Assembly (NCBI RefSeq): GCF_000244755.1
Contig: NZ_AHOO02000009.1
Coordinates: forward strand, 1 to 64,000
Reading direction: 5' to 3'
From: Leptospira licerasiae serovar Varillal str. VAR 010
GTDB lineage: Bacteria > Spirochaetota > Leptospiria > Leptospirales > Leptospiraceae
Length of the DNA stretch: 64,000 bases
Shown here: positions 34,919 through 43,772 of the stretch, one piece after another
How positions within the stretch are numbered: the stretch's first letter is position 1
How the letters are laid out: each line of letters starts with the position of its first letter
Translations under genes and position numbers: made by a program
The notes under the pieces: generated by a model
Databases searched by the model: none
Seen by the model: only the letters and a program-made list of their open reading frames with translations
Told to the model about the DNA's origin: nothing

Positions 34919-35431
34919 TTATTTTTTGCCTTTTTCCTTGATCAATCGTTTCAGAACGGACTCTGAATGATTGCTGAGTTTGATAATTGCAGCCTTGTTA
35001 GGTTTCTTTTTTTCCAGTTCTAACAGGATAGTAGAAAAACGGAACTTTCTGCGAATATGGTTCACAGCCGGAATGGAGGTTTTGAAAAGTCTAGCCAACT
35101 CGTGATCCGCATTTCCTTCCTGGTTTAGGTCGTAAAACTTGGAAAGTTTGGCATCGTCCCAAACGATTTTCTCGTCTGTCTTATAGTAATTATGGTATTC
35201 TAAACGACGACTGTTTCTTTCGTAAGAGCCTTTGTTTCTTTTCTCTCTCCAAAAAGGATGCCTATTCCTTGCATATTTTATGTCATCTATTGTATAACCG
35301 GATTTATTTAACCATTCTGTGGTAATACTTGACTTCTTGGGTCCTTCTAGTTTTGATTTTATGGAAAATTCAATGTACTGCTCTGGTGTTTTCGCAGAGA
35401 GAAGTTTCTTTTTTTCCTTTTCGTAATCCAT
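34919..35431 (-). CDS. Hypothetical basic protein with possible HTH
   Basis: This is an unrecognised 170-aa soluble and strongly basic protein. N-terminal half: K-T-P-E-Q-Y-I-E-F-S-I-K-S-K-L-E-G, then Y-T-I-D-D-I-K-Y-A-R-N-R-H-P-F-W-R-E. C-terminal half: D-H-E-L-A-R-L-F-K-T-S-I-P-A-V-N-H-I-R-R-K, which has the length and spacing of a helix-turn-helix. It may bind DNA (inference). It stands alone between a deacetylase gene and a gene-free stretch. Confidence 0.6.
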   Translation of the reverse strand: MDYEKEKKKLLSAKTPEQYIEFSIKSKLEGPKKSSITTEWLNKSGYTIDDIKYARNRHPFWREKRNKGSYERNSRRLEYHNYYKTDEKIVWDDAKLSKFYDLNQEGNADHELARLFKTSIPAVNHIRRKFRFSTILLELEKKKPNKAAIIKLSNHSESVLKRLIKEKGKK

Positions 35432-35926
35432 ATCCTTGCCTTGCGATTTCTAATGCACCGTTAGGTGTTATTTTATTTTTTTAGTCGATGGATAGTGTTC
35501 CTTACCTGGACCATTACCGAAACTCTTTTTCAAATTATGGCAGGAAAAAACAAAAAACTCCTTCGTCCGGTCTAGGCTATGCAAAAGAGATTCGCAAAAC
35601 CTCCTTTAAAGTATACTAAGCAACTTCGAGACTCAGATGCTCTTCCAAAGTTTGTCCCTCTAAGGACTACAGGAAGCAGTTAGCATGACCTCGTTCTCAT
35701 ACGAAAATATCACATGATAGAAAGTTTGTGTACGATTCATTATTATTAATCGAAGTATGGAACAATTCCATTTTTCTGTCTCAGTTCCGGCGAATAACAA
35801 CGTCTACCGTTCTTCTTCTTTCTAACAATTATTAGACTTTGGTTTTTCGCTTCAGAAGTAATTCTAACTTTTCGAAAAAAAGAAACCAGCAAAAATGACT
35901 TAGGGTCTTACTCAAGGTTAGTCAGC
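35432..35926. other. Gene-free stretch
   Basis: I see no convincing gene, tRNA or strong repeat in these 495 bp. The left part should hold the promoter of the minus-strand gene at 34919, and the right end the promoter of the plus-strand gene at 35927, whose only upstream ribosome-binding candidate is AAGG at 35914-35917. Confidence 0.5.
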
Positions 35927-36322
35927 ATGTTATTCAGAACTTCAAATAAAGGCAGAATTAGAGTAGTTACGGCTTATTTGTGCCTTTTTTTCTTATTCAA
36001 TTTTTCCGTTAGCGCTCATGAAGAAGGACCGAATCACTCACATGCAGATCAATGTAGTGCAGACAAAGAAAAATACTGTAAGGAAAGTCCCAAAGGAAAT
36101 ATTCTCTCTTGCCTGAAGAAGTACGAGGAAAATCTTTCCGAGGACTGTAAAGAATTGTTACAAGAAGTCAGGGAAAAAGCAAAACAAAGACAGGAAGCCT
36201 GCAAAGAGGATAAGGAGAAATTCTGTTCCAATCGAGGAACAGCTGTTATCCGTTGTCTCCAGGAGAACAGAAATCTTTTGGGAGAAAAATGTAAATCAGC
36301 ATTATTCTCCAATTCTAAGTAG
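35927..36322 (+). CDS. Secreted Cys-rich repeat protein (GLG1-like repeats)
   Basis: This 131-aa protein has a signal peptide ending in F-N-F-S-V-S-A-H (cleavage near residue 30) and a His-rich start of the mature chain (H-E-E-G-P-N-H-S-H). Two repeats of the form C-x(n)-D-K-E-K-(Y/F)-C, then C-L, then C follow: C-S-A-D-K-E-K-Y-C with I-L-S-C-L-K-K-Y and D-C-K-E-L-L, and C-K-E-D-K-E-K-F-C with V-I-R-C-L-Q-E-N and K-C-K-S-A-L. This matches the cysteine-rich Golgi/FGFR (GLG1) repeat. Periplasmic or surface location expected; function unknown. Confidence 0.75.
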   Translation: MLFRTSNKGRIRVVTAYLCLFFLFNFSVSAHEEGPNHSHADQCSADKEKYCKESPKGNILSCLKKYEENLSEDCKELLQEVREKAKQRQEACKEDKEKFCSNRGTAVIRCLQENRNLLGEKCKSALFSNSK

Positions 36323-36353
36323 GAAGTTCGAAATCTCGGCTCACTTTTCTGAG

Positions 36354-36520
36354 TTTGTATACAAAGGGAATTAAGTATACGGACTTTTTATGTAGGCACT
36401 TCGACAAGTCTAGTAAAGAGAGTTCTTTGTATACTGCGAGATCGTATTGTATACAACTGTAGTAACTTCTACGAACCTTTCAATTTCCTTTGTATACACA
36501 GATAGATAAGTCCTGTATAC
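36354..36520. repeat. Cluster of six GTATAC palindromes (iteron-like)
   Basis: GTATAC occurs at 36357, 36375, 36429, 36449, 36492 and 36515, six times in 164 bp. The first is the centre of TTTGTATACAAAG (36354-36366), and most others keep part of the TTTG or CAAA arms. Centre-to-centre distances are 18, 54, 20, 43 and 23 bp. It lies in the 402-bp gap before recC, suggesting multiple binding sites for one protein. Confidence 0.7.
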
Positions 36521-36566
36521 AAAAGAGAAATGCTTCTTGGGAGCAAATTTACTGAAAACTCAAAAC

Positions 36567-36575
36567 TTATCCACA
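36567..36575 (+). promoter_or_regulatory. DnaA-box-like 9-mer
   Basis: TTATCCACA equals the classical DnaA box consensus. It is 47 bp right of the last GTATAC palindrome and 150 bp before recC. A single box can occur by chance, so significance rests on the neighbouring repeat cluster. Confidence 0.4.
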
Positions 36576-36724
36576 CTTCCCTAACTTCCGATAATCAGCA
36601 TTATGTCGCATTAGATAAAATCCTTTAGATTGGCGATTTAATAGCCTCTAAGAGCTCCCCTCTCGGACCAAAACTTTGTTTTACCGGTCCGTAATTTCAG
36701 AATTTCTGGTAGAACCGATCTAAG

Positions 36725-39700
36725 ATGAGCATACGAGTCCATAGTTCCGACGACCTTGCGGATTTGTCCGAAGCATTATCAACATCCTTGAGAGAAGAGA
36801 TCTCTAGGCAGGAAGGACTGTATTCTCCGACGGTAATCATTCCGAATAAGAGTATGGAGACCTGGTTGAACCTGGATCTGGTCCAAAGATTCGGCGTAGT
36901 GTTCAATATCAGATTTTTGTTCTTGGAGAAGTTTTTGGAAGAACTGCTTCTCGAAAAGTTTTCACCAGAAATCGATCCAAAATCCAGGCCGTTTCTGCAG
37001 GGAGAGTCTCGAAAATTCCAGATCTACGAAACCTTGCTCAGAGATCAGGAATTTTTGCAAAAGTATCCTATCCTCAAAAATTATCTTTTGCCTTCCGGAA
37101 GAAAGACTCCGGATCCGGTTAGGCTTTTGGATCTTTCGGGACGTTTAGCGAAATATTTCAAAGACTATGAGCTGCATAGACAAGACTGGATTCGAAACTG
37201 GTTAGGAGAAAAATACTCACTTCTGCGATTACCTGGAGAAGATATCTGGGAAGAAGTCGCCACCCAGTCTGAAATTTTTTTCTTTCAGAAGGAACTCTAT
37301 TCGTATCTTACAAATTCCGATCCATCCAAAGAAACTTTGATCCAATATTCTATGCGAAATCTTGGTTCGGAGCCAAAGGCAAAAAAACATTCCGCGAAGA
37401 ATGTGTATCTATTCGCATTGTCCCAACTATCGAGTACATATATTTCCATTTTTCAAAATCTTCTTCCCGAGATCCGTTTAGAAGTTTTTCAATTCGGAGT
37501 ACCTGACGGAGAGCAAGTCACCGGGACGGAAAGAGATCAGATCTGCAGAAACTGGGCGAACTCATTTCGCTCCTTAAAAAAATCCTGGGAGATCTCTGGA
37601 GCGGAATTTTCGCATTCAGTTAAAAAAGAAAAACGTACAAAGACGGTTTTATCCGAGTTCAAAGAATATCTTGGGCGATCGGAATATAAAGCCTCCTCTA
37701 GACTTATGCCGGACGAGAGCTTACAAATTTTAGAAGCCCCCGGAAAAGTCAGAGAAGTAGAAGCTGTATTTCATCATATTCTTTCCATCTTATCCGAATC
37801 TAAAGAAACTAAATTAACCGATTTTGGGATATTCTGTTCCGACCTTTCAGAATATAGAGCTGCCTTAGAATTTGTATTCGAAGGTGGAATACAGGCAAAA
37901 CTTACGGAGAAGTCAGGCGGTTCTGTAAAAACATTACCTTATAGCATAAGAGATGTTCTCGCTTCGGAAACAAGCGCTTATATCGGCGGGATACTTTCCT
38001 TATTCCCACTACTCTCAAAAGAAAGATCCAGAGCGGATATTTTTAAACTACTTAGAAACACATGTTTTCAATCTAAATGGGAAATAGAACCGTCATGGGT
38101 AGAAGAATGGGCGGAAATTTCCGAAGATCTGGAATTATACCAAGACGATTCTTTGACAGAAGGCCAACCTCTTGCATTCTCTTTCCAAAAAGGTTTCGTA
38201 CGTTTAGCAGCGGGGAATATATTATCCGCAGAAGAAGAGGAAAATCTTCCTGTCTCCCCTTTTGATCCAGGATCAGGTTCTACCGTATCTACATGGATAG
38301 GAATATGGAGACGTGTATCTTTTTTATTGGAAGAATTTTCGGTTCTGATTTCAGATCCTAAAATCTCAGGAGAAAAAATTTTAGATTCACTTTCGGATCT
38401 ACTAATTGAGCTATTTTCCTCCTCTTCTTCCAGTCCGATCGAGGCGGAATTAGAGAAAAATATTATAGATTCATTATATGAATTAAGATCCGTGGATTGG
38501 GATCCAAAAAGTCCCAAGGATAGACTTAAATTTTTAGAGGCGTTCTTTAAACAGACAGGAGGAGAGATCCAAGTTCGAAAAGGACAATACCTAACCGGAG
38601 GAATTACGGTGTCTTCTCTGCAACCGATGCGCCCCATTCCTTTCCTACATGTATACATTTTAGGGTTGGGAGAAGGTTTATTCCCCGGAACGGATGATAC
38701 CTCCGCGTTTAATTTAAGGCATTTAGCTCCCAGAGAAGGAGATATAAACGTAAGAGGTCTGAACCAGTCCTTATTATATGAAACGATCCTCTCCGCAAAA
38801 CAAAGTTTGGTATTATCGTTCGTAGCGGAAGATATTACGAAAGATGAAAGTATTGCTCCTTCTTCATCCTTACTTTTACTTGAACAAGCCTTAAAGGAAA
38901 ACGTGCTCCTTCCTGATACCTCCGTTCGGATCAAGATCCCTTTAAATAAACACAGCAAAGAATACTTTATACAAAAAGAAACCCCTTCTGCAAAATTTGC
39001 GGATAAGTTTCGTAAAAGTTTCGATCTTTCCTCTTCTCTACTTTATGGAAAAGAAGAAGATAAAGAAAATTACCGTAAAACAGTGCTCAAAAATTTCCAG
39101 TCCGGTTCATCCGTAAAAAAAGAAGTTCCGAATCCGGAGACTATAGACTGGAACGATCTCGTCCGGTTTGCAAAATCTCCGCTTTCTTATCATTTACAGA
39201 GAAGGTTCGGATTGTACTCGGAAGAAATTTCAGAATCGGAAAATGCAACCCAGGAGCCTTTCCGCATTTCGGATAATTTTAAATTTATAAAAGAGTTATG
39301 GTCTTATTCTATGAAGAAGACCGAAAAAGAACTCCAAAATTCCTTGAGTGGATTATTCTCAATTTGGGAGAAAAGAGGAAATATCCCGAGAGGAATTTAC
39401 GGAGACGCCGAGTTTTTAACCAAATCGGAAAAGGTGGGTAAAATTTCAGAGGTAGTTTCCGAAATACTTTCAGAAGCGCAAATTTTGTCGGGACTAACTT
39501 TCGGAGAATCTACTAAAAAAGGGAATTTGTTGTCCCTGCCTACGATTCCATTAGAAATTTCGAATGGGATTAAGATCAAAATTAACGGTTTAAAAGAAGA
39601 TGTCTTCCTAAAAAATGAGATCGACGGATCTTCTACGCTTGTCCTAGTATATCCGAACTCCAAGAAAAAGTTTAAGAACTTAATCGAACCGTTTTTGATC

Positions 39701-40126
39701 CAATCCTTGTTGGATTCGATCCCTTCTAAAGATACTCCTAGATCGGTAGTTGCAATTTTTGGGTATGGAGACAAGCCTACCATCATCGGTATGAATCGAG
39801 AAGGAGGAGAAGTATACCGTAAAAAATTCCTCTCAGATCTTGTGCATGAATTTTTAAAACAGACTATCTCATTAGTCTCTCCCGGCATCTGGGAAGATTT
39901 TCCGGATAGATCGGATATTGATCTAAACGATCCCAAAAGTCTAACTTTACTCTCACAAGAGTATAAAATCTGGGCCCAAGAATCCGTTCAGTACGATCCG
40001 GAAATATATTTGGATGATATCATCCGGCTTCTGCCCTATCCTCAAAATTATATAAGTGAAAATGATTTTTATCTCTGCTTAAAACTATACCATCCATTGG
40101 AGAAAGTTTTTTATGCAGAAAAGTAA
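36725..40126 (+). CDS. recC: Exodeoxyribonuclease V subunit gamma (RecC)
   Basis: This 1133-aa protein is the size of RecC. It opens with I-R-V-H-S-S-D-D-L-A-D-L and contains V-I-I-P-N-K-S-M-E-T-W-L-N-L, F-N-I-R-F-L-F-L-E, and the RecC-specific G-G-I-T-V-S-S-L-Q-P-M-R-P-I-P-F near the middle, followed by V-Y-I-L-G-L-G-E-G-L-F-P. The subunit holds the DNA fork and recognises Chi in E. coli; it is helicase-like but inactive. It overlaps recB by 14 bp. The Chi sequence in this organism cannot be read from the protein. Confidence 0.93.
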   Translation: MSIRVHSSDDLADLSEALSTSLREEISRQEGLYSPTVIIPNKSMETWLNLDLVQRFGVVFNIRFLFLEKFLEELLLEKFSPEIDPKSRPFLQGESRKFQIYETLLRDQEFLQKYPILKNYLLPSGRKTPDPVRLLDLSGRLAKYFKDYELHRQDWIRNWLGEKYSLLRLPGEDIWEEVATQSEIFFFQKELYSYLTNSDPSKETLIQYSMRNLGSEPKAKKHSAKNVYLFALSQLSSTYISIFQNLLPEIRLEVFQFGVPDGEQVTGTERDQICRNWANSFRSLKKSWEISGAEFSHSVKKEKRTKTVLSEFKEYLGRSEYKASSRLMPDESLQILEAPGKVREVEAVFHHILSILSESKETKLTDFGIFCSDLSEYRAALEFVFEGGIQAKLTEKSGGSVKTLPYSIRDVLASETSAYIGGILSLFPLLSKERSRADIFKLLRNTCFQSKWEIEPSWVEEWAEISEDLELYQDDSLTEGQPLAFSFQKGFVRLAAGNILSAEEEENLPVSPFDPGSGSTVSTWIGIWRRVSFLLEEFSVLISDPKISGEKILDSLSDLLIELFSSSSSSPIEAELEKNIIDSLYELRSVDWDPKSPKDRLKFLEAFFKQTGGEIQVRKGQYLTGGITVSSLQPMRPIPFLHVYILGLGEGLFPGTDDTSAFNLRHLAPREGDINVRGLNQSLLYETILSAKQSLVLSFVAEDITKDESIAPSSSLLLLEQALKENVLLPDTSVRIKIPLNKHSKEYFIQKETPSAKFADKFRKSFDLSSSLLYGKEEDKENYRKTVLKNFQSGSSVKKEVPNPETIDWNDLVRFAKSPLSYHLQRRFGLYSEEISESENATQEPFRISDNFKFIKELWSYSMKKTEKELQNSLSGLFSIWEKRGNIPRGIYGDAEFLTKSEKVGKISEVVSEILSEAQILSGLTFGESTKKGNLLSLPTIPLEISNGIKIKINGLKEDVFLKNEIDGSSTLVLVYPNSKKKFKNLIEPFLIQSLLDSIPSKDTPRSVVAIFGYGDKPTIIGMNREGGEVYRKKFLSDLVHEFLKQTISLVSPGIWEDFPDRSDIDLNDPKSLTLLSQEYKIWAQESVQYDPEIYLDDIIRLLPYPQNYISENDFYLCLKLYHPLEKVFYAEK

Positions 40127-43100
40127 AACTGAACAAGGGACAAATTCTTTCGCGGACCAGATCGATATTACTAAAAACGGTTTTATCGGCGCTTCTGCAG
40201 GTACAGGAAAAACACATACGATCGTATTTTTGGTCCTGAAAATATTGAAGGATTCATTTAAAAATTCTTTGGTTTCGGATAAAACTCCGTTCGGCGTGGA
40301 ATCTATATTAGTACTTACTTATACGGATAAGGCGGCGTCCGAATTAAAAGGTAGAATACGTGCGGAATTAAAAAATACGATTCTCAGACTGGAAAAAATA
40401 GGATCCCCTAGCGAAGAAGAATCCAAAGAACTGGAATATTTTTTGAACCAAGCGTCTCGCTTAGACCAAGCTTATATTTCCACCATTCATGGATTTGCTC
40501 ATAAAATCTTAAAAGAATATTCGTTGGAATCAGGTAGCTCCGAAAATTCTGAACTTATCGAAGAGTTTTCCGCAGTATCCAAGGCTTTATATAGAAGAAT
40601 GCGTAATGAGTTCGGCGGAAAATACCCGAAAGAACTTTTACCTTTCATACTTTCTCAAGCAAATCGTTTTTATAATGACGGATTCCAAGGAACAACTTGG
40701 GAGAACTTCGTGTCCGGCCTTGCAGTAAAGAAGGTTTCTTCTCCTGATTCTATTCAACTTCTTCCCCGCCCTCAAAAATTTCCTGAGATCGTTTCTATCC
40801 GAAATGTATTTTTAGAAATCCAATCCATTCTCCCTAAATTTTTAGAATTTCAGGATTCATTTAAGAAGAAGATCAACGCGAATAAGTACAAGGCTCTTTT
40901 AGCTCGACAGGTCGAGTTTCAAGATTCTTTGAAAAAGCTCATCGATTCTTCAGAACCGTTCTCTCCCTTTCCGTTCACGCTTGCTCTCAAAAAGATCCTG
41001 GAGCTAAAAAGAGGAGAAAGTTCCGGTATAGAATCCATTCTCCTTTCGGATGAGGAACTAAAAACTGCGACTTCCGAATCTGGATATCTTTCTTATGCGT
41101 TAGAAAGGGAGAAGATCCGCAAACTTTCTTTAAGCTTACATGCTTTGGGGTCCTCTCTTTCTTCTTTTTTAGTTTCTCTTGCGGAAGATATCGCAGAAGA
41201 CTCGATCAAGATCAAGGAGGAAGAGAATTCGATCACTTACGGAGATATGATCTTAGGGCTTTCCAATTCCTTGGAGAAAAACCCCGAGCTGGTTTCGGAA
41301 TTAAAAAAACGTTTTCGTTTCGGGATCATAGACGAATTCCAGGATACCGACCCCGATCAATATAATATTTTTAGAATATTATTCCTAGAAAAATCTTCCG
41401 CTATCCAAACTGAAGGTAGACTTTTTCTGATCGGAGATGCAAAACAATCCATTTACGGTTTCAGGGGAGCGGACTTAGGCACTTACCTGACCGCCAAAAG
41501 AGAATTCGATACGGGGGGAAAATTTGCGGATTCCTCTATCGTTTATCCGGAATTGGACACAAATCGTAGATCTTTGCCGGAGCTAATTTCTTCCTACAAC
41601 GCAATTTTCGGGAGTGAAAAGGGCGAATGGTTCCCCATAGGAGAAACAGGATTTTTACCGATAGAATACGTGAACGTAAAATCTCCGGATATTCCGGGAA
41701 AGGCGATTTTATATTCGGATAAAAGTAATCGTGCCTCTCTAAATGCCTTTTCTCTTTCCAAAGAAAGTAATGCGGATCGATTAAAAGACCAATATTCAAG
41801 ATTTTTAGCGGAAGAGATCATCCATTTAGTTTCCGAAAAGTCGGAAATCTATATTAAAAAAGAAGGATACTCATCTCCTGAAAAACTGAGCTGGTCGGAT
41901 ATTGCGGTTTTAGTCCGAGGAGAAAACGATTCGGAATTCCTAAAAAGGCAATTTAAGGCAAGAGGTATCCCTTATACTTATCCCAAACAATCCGGATTAT
42001 TCGGTTCACCCGAAACGATCCGAGTTAGAGAGATCCTACAATGTTTAAATGAGGAAGGAAGTAGGGACTCATTTTACAAATTATTAATATCCGATCTATT
42101 CTGTGTTCGCCCGGAAGATCTGAAAAACTATGAAGAATATCCGATAGAGTCCGGAGAAAAGAGACTTTTAGAGACTTGGCGGAAATTTTCCCGCAAAAAA
42201 GATTATCCGGGACTATTCGGATCGATTCTGACGGAAAGCAGATTAGCTTCTCCGCTTCCGCAGGAGACCAGACAGGATTGGGAAAGAAAGATCACAAATT
42301 TCAAACAGATATTCTTCTTCTTAACCGAAAAGGCTTCAAAATCGGATCAGACCTTAGGAGAACTAATTACTTATCTGGAATCTAAGATGATATCCAAAGA
42401 GGATGAAAAAGACTATCTGGAAAAAGATTCGGAAGAAGATCGAGTCAAAATTTTTACGATCCATTCCTGTAAAGGTTTAGAATTTCCGATCGTGTTTTTA
42501 TTCGGCGGATTTTCAGGCTGGGGAACACAAAGAAAAAAATTCTCCGAATATAGAGAAGGCGAAAAACGTATTATAGATCTGGAAAATAATAAGGAAGAGG
42601 ACGCAGTCGTTAATACGATCAACGAAGACAAAAGATTATACTACGTTGCTTTGACTAGGGCAATGTACAAATTTTATTTTCCATTACTTGCGGAGCCGGA
42701 CCCTAAACGTCCTTTGGAATTATTCAGAAAATCTTTTCATGCGTCGATGTCCGAATTCCCGACCTTATCTTCGGTGGCCAGATTTTGGGAAAATGAAGAA
42801 GGAAAATACGAACAGGAATGGATCAGAGATCATAAAACAATCTCCGGACTAACTACCAATCCGATAAAAGAAGAAGGTCCTGAAATTTTACGTTCCGTTG
42901 AAATTTGGCCGGACAAAGCGGAAAAACGAAAGATCATCCTAGAAAGTTATTCTTCTTTGGACTCGTTTTTTACTTCGGAAGGTTTCGGATTTCAAGTTTC
43001 CGAAACAAAATCGTTCAAAACGGATGAGACATCCGAGGAATCCAAAGAGGAAGAACTCCCATCTTCCAATAAAATGGGGAATCTACTTCATCAGCTTTTA

Positions 43101-43772
43101 GAAACCGAAGATTTTAACGTTTATAAAAATGCAAAATCTGCGAAACAAATCCCGGAGATCGTCTTAAGATCGTATAAGAATATTCTAAAGTCTTACGGAT
43201 ACGGAAATACCTCGGAACAATTGGGATCATTCGCAAATAGAATTTCAGAACTATTTTGGAACACTCTTAAAACTCCCCTATCACATTCGGAAAAAAATAT
43301 TTCTCTTTCGGAAATTTCTTCTTCGGAGAGAAAACATGAGGTAGATTTCTTTCTGAAAATCCCTGAACAAACCGGAGTTTCAGATTTATTAAAGGGAACT
43401 TTGGATCTAATATTCCTTTCGGAGGGAAAATATTGGATCTTAGATTGGAAGTCCAACCTTCTCTCTTCTAATTTCGGAGAAGATCCTTATTCGGAAACTC
43501 ATCTGAAAGAAAAAATACGGGAATCCTATTCTTTGCAGTTAGCAATTTATTCCGTGGTTTTGGACGATTGGCTCAAATTCAAATACGGAAAAGAATATGA
43601 TCCTATACTTTTAGGCGGAATGTATTTCGTATTCCTCCGAGGAACGGATCCAAATCGACCGGGAAGAGGTATTTTTTACCAAAACATAGATACAGAATTC
43701 GTAAAAGTTTCTAAAGAAAAAATACAGGAAACCTTGGATCTAAAAAACAGAATTTCGGCGGAAAAAGAATGA
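40113..43772 (+). CDS. recB: Exodeoxyribonuclease V subunit beta (RecB)
   Basis: This 1219-aa SF1A helicase-nuclease has Walker A G-A-S-A-G-T-G-K-T near residue 28, helicase motifs L-T-Y-T-D-K-A-A-S-E-L, I-D-E-F-Q-D-T-D-P-D-Q-Y and G-D-A-K-Q-S-I-Y-G-F-R-G-A-D, and K-G-L-E-F-P-I-V-F-L. The C-terminal RecB nuclease follows with K-G-T-L-D-L-I-F and I-L-D-W-K-S-N, the catalytic D-x-K. It unwinds 3'-5' and cuts both strands. GGAGAAAG before the ATG lies inside recC. Start and stop overlap both neighbours. Confidence 0.95.
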   Translation: MQKSKTEQGTNSFADQIDITKNGFIGASAGTGKTHTIVFLVLKILKDSFKNSLVSDKTPFGVESILVLTYTDKAASELKGRIRAELKNTILRLEKIGSPSEEESKELEYFLNQASRLDQAYISTIHGFAHKILKEYSLESGSSENSELIEEFSAVSKALYRRMRNEFGGKYPKELLPFILSQANRFYNDGFQGTTWENFVSGLAVKKVSSPDSIQLLPRPQKFPEIVSIRNVFLEIQSILPKFLEFQDSFKKKINANKYKALLARQVEFQDSLKKLIDSSEPFSPFPFTLALKKILELKRGESSGIESILLSDEELKTATSESGYLSYALEREKIRKLSLSLHALGSSLSSFLVSLAEDIAEDSIKIKEEENSITYGDMILGLSNSLEKNPELVSELKKRFRFGIIDEFQDTDPDQYNIFRILFLEKSSAIQTEGRLFLIGDAKQSIYGFRGADLGTYLTAKREFDTGGKFADSSIVYPELDTNRRSLPELISSYNAIFGSEKGEWFPIGETGFLPIEYVNVKSPDIPGKAILYSDKSNRASLNAFSLSKESNADRLKDQYSRFLAEEIIHLVSEKSEIYIKKEGYSSPEKLSWSDIAVLVRGENDSEFLKRQFKARGIPYTYPKQSGLFGSPETIRVREILQCLNEEGSRDSFYKLLISDLFCVRPEDLKNYEEYPIESGEKRLLETWRKFSRKKDYPGLFGSILTESRLASPLPQETRQDWERKITNFKQIFFFLTEKASKSDQTLGELITYLESKMISKEDEKDYLEKDSEEDRVKIFTIHSCKGLEFPIVFLFGGFSGWGTQRKKFSEYREGEKRIIDLENNKEEDAVVNTINEDKRLYYVALTRAMYKFYFPLLAEPDPKRPLELFRKSFHASMSEFPTLSSVARFWENEEGKYEQEWIRDHKTISGLTTNPIKEEGPEILRSVEIWPDKAEKRKIILESYSSLDSFFTSEGFGFQVSETKSFKTDETSEESKEEELPSSNKMGNLLHQLLETEDFNVYKNAKSAKQIPEIVLRSYKNILKSYGYGNTSEQLGSFANRISELFWNTLKTPLSHSEKNISLSEISSSERKHEVDFFLKIPEQTGVSDLLKGTLDLIFLSEGKYWILDWKSNLLSSNFGEDPYSETHLKEKIRESYSLQLAIYSVVLDDWLKFKYGKEYDPILLGGMYFVFLRGTDPNRPGRGIFYQNIDTEFVKVSKEKIQETLDLKNRISAEKE

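Noticed and set aside
36323..36724. Replication origin
   Set aside because: Only one DnaA-box-like 9-mer, no dnaA, dnaN or parAB nearby; the palindromes alone do not prove an origin, so it is listed only as a finding.
38068..38958. 296-aa minus-strand frame inside recC
   Set aside because: It is antisense to clearly conserved RecC sequence and rich in Ser, Cys and Arg as expected of a reverse frame.
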